Below, piece after piece: positions 58,692-64,000 of a stretch of DNA of 64,000 nt. Location of the stretch: positions 240,795-304,794 of the forward strand of contig CAJOCQ010000001.1 in assembly GCA_905233135.1 (NCBI GenBank), read 5' to 3'. The DNA comes from an uncultured Selenomonadaceae bacterium. GTDB lineage: Bacteria; Bacillota; Negativicutes; Selenomonadales; Selenomonadaceae. Within the stretch, counting starts at the first letter, position 1, and every line of letters begins with the position of its first letter. A program made the translations under genes and the position numbers. The notes under the pieces are model-generated. The model did not search any database. It had not been told where the DNA came from and saw only the letters and a list, made by a program, of their open reading frames with translations.

Positions 58692-59301
58692 AGGCAAACG
58701 ACCGCCCCCCAATTAATCGCCCGTGCAATGCTTTTCTAACTTGCTTGCGAAGGTGCGATTTATTTTTTCTGTTGTTAATGACAACGTCGGCGCGGTTTTT
58801 AATTTCTTCGGGCGACATTTGCGCGTTAAGGCGGGCGTTGGCTTGTTGCGGCGAAAGGTTATCGCGTTGAATCAGCCGCCACATTTGCTTATTGCGCGTA
58901 ACGTACACCGCCCAAATTTCGTCAAATAAAGATTCCCAACCCGCCTCGAATAACAGAGGCACTTCTATAACTGCAACTTCGACGCCTTCAGCCGCGCACT
59001 TTTCCAAAAAATCTCGCGCAGCGTTCAGCAAAACGGGGTGCGCTATGGAGTTAATCCATTCGCGCTCGTCAGGGTGGTTGAAGATAATTTCGCCGATAAT
59101 TTTTTTGTTCAGCAAGCCGTCAACTGCCACAATGTATTTGCCGAAATGTTGTACGTAAATTTCATAAAGTTCGCCCGCCGGTTCCAAAAGTTCGTGCGTT
59201 ACGCTGTCAATATCTAAAGTTACTGCGCCGAATTTTTGCAATTCTTCAGAAACTGCAGATTTGCCGCAAGCTATGCCGCCCGTTAATCCAATTATAAGCA
59301 A
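58681..59301 (-). CDS. coaE: Dephospho-CoA kinase
   Basis: Last step of coenzyme A synthesis. P-loop GLTGGIACGKS near residue 5, the D-x-D-x-V-T-H motif (DIDSVTHELL), IEVPLLFEAGWE and the lid RLIQRDNLS are present. A TTG at 59301 behind GAAGGAGA gives 206 residues; in-frame codons further up belong to a short repeat. Confidence 0.93.
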   Translation of the reverse strand: MLIIGLTGGIACGKSAVSEELQKFGAVTLDIDSVTHELLEPAGELYEIYVQHFGKYIVAVDGLLNKKIIGEIIFNHPDEREWINSIAHPVLLNAARDFLEKCAAEGVEVAVIEVPLLFEAGWESLFDEIWAVYVTRNKQMWRLIQRDNLSPQQANARLNAQMSPEEIKNRADVVINNRKNKSHLRKQVRKALHGRLIGGRSFAYEV

Positions 59302-59324
59302 GAAAATTTCTCCTTCGTCGAAAT

Positions 59325-59396
59325 TTAGGGTTCCAAGGTTCCAGGGAATAGGGTTTTTCACTAATCCCTATCCTTTAGAACCCTGGCTCCCTATTT
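59325..59396. repeat. Short degenerate repeat (TTAGGGTTCC type), inverted
   Basis: TTAGGGTTCCAAGGTTCCAG faces CTTTAGAACCCTGGCTCCCT. It is almost the same as 5002-5074 and encodes the last residues of the S1 protein (GSQGSKG). Confidence 0.8.
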
Positions 59397-60246
59397 TATA
59401 GCCGTTGTCAATTTTTTCAATGAGCCGTTCTTTGAGCAAATGCCCGCACGCGCGTTTAAAAGCCGCCTTACTGATACGAAAAACTTTATAAATTTCTTCG
59501 GGTGCGCTGTTATCGTTAAGGTTTAAATTACCGCCGTTTTGTTGCATAAACTTAAAAATTTTTTCGGCGTCGCTGTTCATAATATTTTCTTTGGTATCTT
59601 TCAAAGAGCCGTTTAACTTGCCTTCGTTGTCAACAAAAGTAATTCGCGCAGTAACAATTTCGCCAACTTTCAAAAAGCGCGGAATTTCATTGCGCGGAAT
59701 AAAAACTATATAACGTTCTTTGCTGAACATAAACGCACCCGCGTCGGTAATGTTGTAAATTGCGCCGGTCAGCGTATCGTCTTTTTTAACATTTTCGGCG
59801 GGCTTGGCGGCGCGGCGAATTTCGTCAGAAACTTTCATTGAAGTTGCAAGCCTGCCGCTTTTATCAATATAAAGTTTCGCCCAAACAATATCGTTGACTT
59901 GCAATTTGCCAATCATTTCGGCGAAGGGCATAAAAATTCCGCGCTCGGCTCCAACTTCCAAAAACGCGCCGTTTTTTGTAACGTTGATAACTTTCAGCCG
60001 CGCAATTTGCCCGACTTTCATTTTTGGAACGCGCATTGACGCGGTTAATTTTTTTTTCGGGTCAAGGTACAGAAAAACTTCGACAACGTCGCCGATATTA
60101 ACTTCAGCTGTTTGTTGGTTTTTGTGGAGCAAAATATCTTCATCAGAATTGCCCGTGCCCGCGTCAAGGAACGCGCCAAAATCAGTTTTGCGTACGACTT
60201 TTAATTTTGCAACGCTCATTGGCGTAAGTTCAATTTTATCCTTCAT
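59368..60246 (-). CDS. CvfB-like S1 RNA-binding protein
   Basis: A 292-residue protein of three S1/S1-like domains (KVVRKTDFGAFLDAG; LKVINVTKNGAFLEVGAERG; NITDAGAFMFSKERYIVFI) and a C-terminal winged helix (VFRISKAAFKRACGHLLKERLIEK). This is the CvfB/YitL layout; CvfB binds RNA and affects virulence gene expression in Staphylococcus. The ATG at 60246 overlaps the end of rsfS (11 bases). Its last seven residues come from a short repeat. Confidence 0.85.
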   Translation of the reverse strand: MKDKIELTPMSVAKLKVVRKTDFGAFLDAGTGNSDEDILLHKNQQTAEVNIGDVVEVFLYLDPKKKLTASMRVPKMKVGQIARLKVINVTKNGAFLEVGAERGIFMPFAEMIGKLQVNDIVWAKLYIDKSGRLATSMKVSDEIRRAAKPAENVKKDDTLTGAIYNITDAGAFMFSKERYIVFIPRNEIPRFLKVGEIVTARITFVDNEGKLNGSLKDTKENIMNSDAEKIFKFMQQNGGNLNLNDNSAPEEIYKVFRISKAAFKRACGHLLKERLIEKIDNGYKIGSQGSKG

Positions 60247-60580
60247 AGCTTGTAATTTTCGCGTCTCCCCAAAGTTTTTCAAGCGCGTAATATTCGCGGT
60301 TTTCGTTTTTGAAAATGTGCGCAACAACGTCGCCGTAATCAAGCAAAATCCATTCGCCTTCGTTGTAGCCTTCCTTGTGGCTGAAGTGGATATTTTCGGC
60401 GTCGAGTTCTTCTTCGATGCTGTCAGCAATGGCGCGGGCTTGAGTAGCCGTCGGCGCACTGCAGATAACAAAATAATCTGTCGAAAACATTAAGCCGCGC
60501 ATATCCATTGTTAAAATATTTACGGCTTTTTTGTCGTCCGCCGCTTTACAAATTTTTTTCGCAAGTTCCATAGTTTCCAA
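60236..60580 (-). CDS. rsfS: Ribosomal silencing factor RsfS
   Basis: Binds ribosomal protein L14 to block subunit joining in starved cells. The family pattern D..KA.NI..MDMRGL, DYFVICSAPTATQARAIAD, GEWILLDYGDVVAHIF and YYALEKLWGDA is intact over 114 residues. TTG at 60580 lies 8 bases behind AAGGAG; ATG at 60571 is an alternative. The gene order rsfS, LCP, yqeK, nadD (read backwards) is common in Firmicutes. Confidence 0.93.
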   Translation of the reverse strand: METMELAKKICKAADDKKAVNILTMDMRGLMFSTDYFVICSAPTATQARAIADSIEEELDAENIHFSHKEGYNEGEWILLDYGDVVAHIFKNENREYYALEKLWGDAKITSYEG

Positions 60581-60596
60581 AATAATCACTCCTTTT

Positions 60597-60633
60597 ATAG
60601 GTGTTAGGTTTTAGGTGCTAGGTGTTAGGGATT
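60597..60633. repeat. Short degenerate repeat (TAGGTGTTAGG type)
   Basis: TATAGGTGTTAGGTTTTAGG then TGCTAGGTGTTAGGG lie between the LCP gene and rsfS; the last units reach the LCP stop region. Confidence 0.75.
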
Positions 60634-61644
60634 TTATTCCTCTTCTTCGTGAGGTGGAAGTTCTTCAACAATATCTTGAACGGGGAAAAGTTCCTGAATT
60701 TTAATTTCAATTTCTCTGGTATTCGGCTCCCAAATTCCCTGCTCATTTTCCCTGCCGGGCAACATTACGGTAGTTGGCAAATCGCTGCTCATTTTTCGCA
60801 AAACGTTTGCAAGGTGCGCCGAGTCAAAAATTTCCGCGCTTGTTTCCATTTTATTTCTAAAAATATCTGCAATGGCGGGCAATTTCGGAATTGTTTCAAG
60901 TTGCAAAACTTTAGCGTAGAATGATTTAAAAAATTTTTGTTGACGTTGCACTCTGCCGACATCGCCTAATTTTTCACTGCGGAAACGCAAATATTTTTGC
61001 GCCTCTTCGCCGTTCAAATGTTGGTAACCTTGTCCCAAATGAATTTCCAATCCTGATTCGGGGTCTTCATAGTCCATATTTTCTTCAACGTAAATATCGA
61101 CGCCGCCGAAAATGTCAATTAATTCTGCAAAAGTTTCCATATCAATGACAACGTACTGATGAATAGAAATCCCCAACAAATTTGAAACGTGGCGAACAAT
61201 CAAGCTTGCGCCGCCCCAAGTGTACAAAGAGCCGAGCCGCCCGGCTGAAGAATCAGCTGCAACCCAAGTATCGCGCGGGATTGAAATCAACCTGCTTTTT
61301 CCCGTATCGTTTGAAAAACTTAACAAAATGATTGTGTCGGCTTCGCGCCCGCCGTTTTCGCCGTCGTCAATTCCCAAAATTAAAATATTTGTGTAGCCGT
61401 CGAATTTCGGATTAATTTCGCCTGTACGCGCGGCGCGGCGTTCGTTGTAGCCTTCGTACATTGAGCTGAATTCGGTATAAACGCGGCTTGCAATGCTGTA
61501 AACGCCGAAACCTACAAACAAAATTGCAGAGCCGATTAAAACCAGAATCACGCACATAAAAATTTTGCGAAAGGCTTGACGCCTTCGCCTGCGTTGCAAA
61601 GCTTTTCGCTTGTTGTCTATGTTGGTTTTAGTTGTATTAGCCAT
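60634..61644 (-). CDS. LytR-CpsA-Psr family protein
   Basis: A 336-residue membrane protein: a basic cytoplasmic N-terminus (RRRRRQAFRK), one transmembrane helix (about 30-52) and an extracytoplasmic LCP domain (ILILGIDDG, ADTIILLSF, LISIPRDTWV, YVVIDMETFAELIDIFGGVD, RFRSEKLGDVGRVQRQQ). LCP enzymes attach undecaprenyl-linked glycopolymers to peptidoglycan. The conserved Arg and Asp residues are present. The ATG at 61644 is chosen; the GTG at 61653 is less likely. A four-Glu tail ends it. Confidence 0.9.
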   Translation of the reverse strand: MANTTKTNIDNKRKALQRRRRRQAFRKIFMCVILVLIGSAILFVGFGVYSIASRVYTEFSSMYEGYNERRAARTGEINPKFDGYTNILILGIDDGENGGREADTIILLSFSNDTGKSRLISIPRDTWVAADSSAGRLGSLYTWGGASLIVRHVSNLLGISIHQYVVIDMETFAELIDIFGGVDIYVEENMDYEDPESGLEIHLGQGYQHLNGEEAQKYLRFRSEKLGDVGRVQRQQKFFKSFYAKVLQLETIPKLPAIADIFRNKMETSAEIFDSAHLANVLRKMSSDLPTTVMLPGRENEQGIWEPNTREIEIKIQELFPVQDIVEELPPHEEEE

Positions 61645-61704
61645 TTCGGACACTGCTCGCTTTTTTAATTAACATAAAAAATTTTATAAAAAATTCTTTT
61701 AGAA

Positions 61705-61822
61705 TGTTCTTTCTTTCTCATTGCAGAAAGAAAGAACCAAAGAAAGGCTAGTCACGCTGGAAACGCATCCTGCGTTTCGGGCGTGACGGGGGCGCGCGTC
61801 CGTGCGCGCCTCTTTTTTATTT
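61705..61822 (+). repeat. Modular palindromic repeat, copy K
   Basis: Head TTCTTTCTTTCTCATTGCAG then AAGAAAGAACCAAAGAAAGG. The body shares CGCTGGAAACGCATCCTGCG with copy C and ends GGGGGCGCGCG...CGCGCGCC plus a T run. It lies between two minus-strand genes. Confidence 0.8.
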
Positions 61823-61841
61823 TTTAAAAATATTTAAATTT

Positions 61842-62114
61842 CTAAACAAGCGTGGCATTTTCAAAACCTCCGCCCGCTGCAAAAGATATTATCAAATGTG
61901 CCATTGAGCGTACAAAATTAATATAATATTCAACTTCTTCGGCGGTATAGCGGTAAACTTCTTCAATTTGATAATCGGCCAAAAAAATTGTCATATGATG
62001 AAATCCGTCTTTAGCGTCGGGCGTTTCAATGTAAACTTTAACTCTGCCGTCGGGCAAAGTTTCTGAATGTACAATTTTTGTATCGTCATTCAACGTCATA
62101 AAAGGATACATCAT
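61842..62114 (-). CDS. Hypothetical protein downstream of yqeK
   Basis: A 90-residue cytoplasmic protein (MMYPFMTLNDDTKIVHSETL; GRVKVYIETPDAKDGFHHMTIFL; EEVEYYINFVRSMAHLII). The pattern suggests a small antiparallel sheet followed by a helix. Unrecognised. The ATG at 62114 follows AAAGGAGAAAG and lies one base after the yqeK stop, so it is coupled to yqeK. Confidence 0.65.
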   Translation of the reverse strand: MMYPFMTLNDDTKIVHSETLPDGRVKVYIETPDAKDGFHHMTIFLADYQIEEVYRYTAEEVEYYINFVRSMAHLIISFAAGGGFENATLV

Positions 62115-62115
62115 T

Positions 62116-62694
62116 TTAAACTTTCTCCTTTTGCAAGAGCAAAAAATTTCGCGCGTCGATAGTGTTGGGGTGTACCAAAGAATTTTTCTGCACCACAAAA
62201 ATAATTGATTCGTCCAACGCCTTTAAAATAATTTCATCAAGATTATCAGAATTGGCGGCGAAGTTGCGCAATTCGTCAACACCGGGATAATTTCTGTTGG
62301 GTTCAATCATATCAGCGAAATAAATAATTTTGTCAAGCGGCGACATATCCCGTGCGCCGACTGTATGGCGGTAAATTGCCTGCGCAATTTCTTTATCTTC
62401 GACACCGTAAATTTCGCCAATCATTTTTGCGCCAATGTACGAATGCAACAACAGCGGCATTGAATTTTCAACTTCGCCGATTTTAATATTGCGTTTAACT
62501 GCTTCGGCGGGCAATTCGGAATTTTCAAATTGACGGGCGCAATCGTGCAAGAGTCCCGCAATGTACGCTTTTTCGGTATTGACGCCGAATTTTTCGGCAA
62601 GTTTGACGGCGGTATTTGCAACGCCGATTGAGTGCGCGAATCTTTCTTTTTTCAAACGCCGCTGCAATTCTCGGCGCATTTCGTCAATCGTCAT
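62116..62694 (-). CDS. yqeK: HD-domain Ap4A hydrolase YqeK
   Basis: A 192-residue HD protein. Metal-binding His and Asp are in HSIGVANTA, AGLLHDCARQF, LLHSYIGAKM and DKIIYFADMIEPNR. YqeK homologues symmetrically hydrolyse diadenosine tetraphosphate. It lies downstream of nadD as in most Firmicutes, though repeat L and element X3 now separate them. Confidence 0.92.
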   Translation of the reverse strand: MTIDEMRRELQRRLKKERFAHSIGVANTAVKLAEKFGVNTEKAYIAGLLHDCARQFENSELPAEAVKRNIKIGEVENSMPLLLHSYIGAKMIGEIYGVEDKEIAQAIYRHTVGARDMSPLDKIIYFADMIEPNRNYPGVDELRNFAANSDNLDEIILKALDESIIFVVQKNSLVHPNTIDARNFLLLQKEKV

Positions 62695-62754
62695 TTTATA
62701 ACCGCTCCTTTAAAGTTATTTTAATTTATAATTTAAAATAATTTTAACACGGTT

Positions 62755-62925
62755 TTTCTTTCTTTGAAAAGAAAGAAAAGCCGCCTAAAAGAAAGAAACT
62801 TCCCGCCCGTCAGTGCCGCTCGGGTTCTGTACGCTCGTAATAACAGGTGGCCCCCTTTGGGGCCTCTACTTTTTCCCACGCTCCAAGATTACCGCGCGCT
62901 GCGGCTGAGAGACGGGCGGGGTTTT
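62755..62925 (+). repeat. Modular palindromic repeat, copy L
   Basis: Head TTTCTTTCTTTGAAAAGAAA and GCCGCCTAAAAGAAAGAA (head form 2) joined to a type-1 body: CCCGCCCGTCAGTGCCGCTC ... GCGCTGCGGC ... GAGACGGGCGGG with inner GGCCCCCTTTGGGGCC. It is antisense to yqeK and nadD. Confidence 0.87.
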
Positions 62926-62970
62926 CTATCCATTTTTGCCTACTGCCTTAAATGCAATTCAACAAGCTTT

Positions 62971-63043
62971 AAAATCGATTTTAATGCGTCAAATTTTAAC
63001 GCTAAGCCGCCTTCAACTGCTTTTTAGTATAAAAGTATACCAC
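62971..63043 (+). repeat. 70-bp element, copy X3
   Basis: AAAATCGATTTTAATGCGTC then TTTTAACGCT, GCCGCCTTCAACTG and TTTTTAGTATAAAAGTATAC. It is closely related to X1. It lies between nadD and yqeK. Read in gene direction, TATACT could be a -10 box for yqeK. Confidence 0.65.
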
Positions 63044-63070
63044 TTGAAAAAAATTAAAATCTGGGCATTT

Positions 63071-63676
63071 TCAGCCGTTTAAATACAGGCGATTTTTCAA
63101 AATATATTCTTCGACGATTTGAGGAAGTAAATATTTTATTGAACGCCCGTTTTTGATACGTTCCCTTAATTCGGTTGAAGAAATTTCCAATTCGGGCGAA
63201 ATTATTTGATGAATGTGCGTCATACCTTCTGCGCCGAAAAATTTTTCCAGTTCTTCAAAATTCACTTCGACGCCGGGACGAGTTGCCGCTATGAAATGCA
63301 CTTTCTGAACCAATTCCCGTGCCTTGTACCATTTATATAAATCAGCCATTGAATCGCCGCCGATTATGAAAAATAATTCAGTGCCCGTGCCGTATTTTTC
63401 GTGCAGCGCGTCGATTGTGTCGAGCGTGTAGGAAAGTCCTTCGCGCAGAAATTCCATTGGCGATACTTGAAAAAATTTGTTTGATTGCGTAGCTAAATAA
63501 GTCATCATCAGGCGGTGCATTTCGGGCGTTATGTGTTTTTCGACTTTGTGCGGCGGGCGTGCCGAAGGGATAAACAATACTTCGTCCAGTTCAAAAATTT
63601 CTCGCGCAGATTCCGCCATTCGCAAATGTCCGAAATGTATCGGGTCAAATGTGCCGCCCATTATTCCGACTTTCAA
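63071..63676 (-). CDS. nadD: Nicotinate-nucleotide adenylyltransferase
   Basis: Adenylates nicotinate mononucleotide in NAD synthesis. The 201 residues show GGTFDPIHFGHL (H-x-G-H), FIPSARPPHK, FFIIGGDSMADLYKW and ISSTELRERIKNGRS. TTG start at 63676. It lies 3 bases after a small gene described below. Confidence 0.95.
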   Translation of the reverse strand: MKVGIMGGTFDPIHFGHLRMAESAREIFELDEVLFIPSARPPHKVEKHITPEMHRLMMTYLATQSNKFFQVSPMEFLREGLSYTLDTIDALHEKYGTGTELFFIIGGDSMADLYKWYKARELVQKVHFIAATRPGVEVNFEELEKFFGAEGMTHIHQIISPELEISSTELRERIKNGRSIKYLLPQIVEEYILKNRLYLNG

Positions 63677-63679
63677 ATT

Positions 63680-63829
63680 TTACACCAGCCTTAAAAGAAA
63701 TCTTAAAATCATTGTTGTAACCAAAATTGCGAATCCTGCGCGCATATAATCTGTAAAATCGTGTTTACCTTTGTCAGTCTGCAAATAATTTCTGAATGTT
63801 TTTACGTAACCAAAAATTTTTTCAGTCAA
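63680..63829 (-). CDS. Small membrane protein upstream of nadD
   Basis: A 49-residue protein (MTEKIFGYVKTFRNYLQTDK ... TTMILRFLLRLV) with a TTG start at 63829, 8 bases behind a strong GAAAGGAG. It is a basic amphipathic N-terminus followed by a C-terminal hydrophobic helix (about 30-47). The stop lies 3 bases before the nadD start, so the two are one unit. Function unknown. Confidence 0.65.
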   Translation of the reverse strand: MTEKIFGYVKTFRNYLQTDKGKHDFTDYMRAGFAILVTTMILRFLLRLV

Positions 63830-63853
63830 TGAAAAAGCTCCTTTCAGTCGCTT

Positions 63854-63904
63854 TTTAGGTGTTAGGCGTTAGGTGTTAGGGAATTTACTAAAAGCTAGAA
63901 CCTA
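63854..63904. repeat. Short degenerate repeat (TAGGTGTTAGG type), apparently interrupted
   Basis: TTTAGGTGTTAGGCGTTAGG and TGTTAGGGAATTTAC continue into AAAGCTAGAACCTAG, where the insertion-sequence end begins. The opposing arm expected from 25197-25264 is cut short, suggesting insertion into the repeat. Confidence 0.6.
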
Positions 63905-64000
63905 GGGGCTGTTGGCAAACTATAAAAAGTAAAAACACAAGCAATTCTTTGATAAAATAAGTTTGAAAGAAAGGATTGCTTATGTCTAACTTATTTTATC
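63905..64000 (+). mobile_element. Left end of an insertion sequence (cut by window edge)
   Basis: GGGGCTGTTGGCAAACT at 63905-63921 has the look of an IS terminal inverted repeat. It follows CCTA, is 75 bases before an ORF start and has AT-rich leader sequence. The right end lies outside the window, so family and target duplication cannot be checked. Confidence 0.5.
63982..64000 (+). CDS. Start of a probable transposase gene (partial)
   Basis: ATG at 63982 behind GAAAGAAAGGA opens a frame reading MSNLFY up to the window edge. Its position inside the putative IS end makes a transposase likely, but the sequence seen is too short to identify it. Confidence 0.4.

Noticed and set aside
1..64000. 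CRISPR array among the many repeats.
   Set aside because: No set of equal direct repeats with regular unique spacers is seen, and no cas genes; the repeats are dispersed or are contiguous degenerate units.

Overview
The window is a 64 kb, AT-rich stretch from a bacterium that combines Firmicutes-type gene order and proteins (recR-bofA, ABC-F, tig-clpP-clpX-lon, rsfS-LytR-yqeK-nadD, FabK, a Crh/HPr-like protein, many TTG starts after strong GGAGG ribosome sites) with a diderm envelope (outer-membrane porin, ExbB-ExbD-TonB). That mix points to the Negativicutes (Selenomonadales/Acidaminococcales-like), probably an uncultivated anaerobe. An anaerobic life is supported by the superoxide reductase, flavodoxins and B12-related genes. 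The lineage assignment is inference; no 16S gene is present.

Layout. 0.2-5.4 kb (minus): PAS-GGDEF, coaBC, rpoZ, gmk, dapF, a MetH-activation protein and an FlhB-tail protein. 5.6-9.5 kb (plus): an HPr/Crh-like protein with two candidate starts, a lone GmrSD-type DUF262/DUF1524 protein, a membrane-anchored protein and a low-molecular-weight tyrosine phosphatase. 9.6-18.7 kb (minus): galU, an NlpC/P60 hydrolase, an HD protein, a UvrA with a shortened insertion region, a LEA-like protein and alaS. 19-22.2 kb: porin (plus), then superoxide reductase-exbB-exbD-tonB (minus). 22.4-28.3 kb (plus): yceD-rpmF-plsX, fabK, fabD, two VOC proteins, recR-bofA. 28.5-35.5 kb: ABC-F, a possible uracil-DNA-glycosylase-fold protein, and a redox group (Tat-exported DUF362 protein, two exported flavodoxins). 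35.6-41.9 kb (plus): an apparent operon of two lipoprotein solute-binding proteins whose lobes are in permuted order, a permease, two glycosyltransferases and an ATPase fused to an RsbW-like domain. 42.2-48.6 kb: tRNA-Leu, polysaccharide deacetylase, a serine-less AdoMet-decarboxylase homologue, a duplicated CobT and nagA. 48.6-63.8 kb (minus): an exported ParB/RelA-SpoT-like protein, lon-clpX-clpP-tig, a prenyl synthase, a lytic transglycosylase, coaE, an S1 protein, rsfS, an LCP protein, yqeK and nadD. The right edge cuts an insertion sequence.

Two families of dispersed intergenic repeats run through the window. One is a large modular palindromic element, 12 copies of about 100-180 bp, built from a constant A/T-rich hairpin head and exchangeable GC-rich hairpin bodies. 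The other is a set of short degenerate tandem repeats (TTAGGG/TAGGTGT/GGAAACA-like) that sit at gene ends and often supply the stop codon and last residues. A third, about 70 bp element occurs three times. These elements and the 35.6-41.9 kb transporter locus are the strongest candidates for undescribed biology here.
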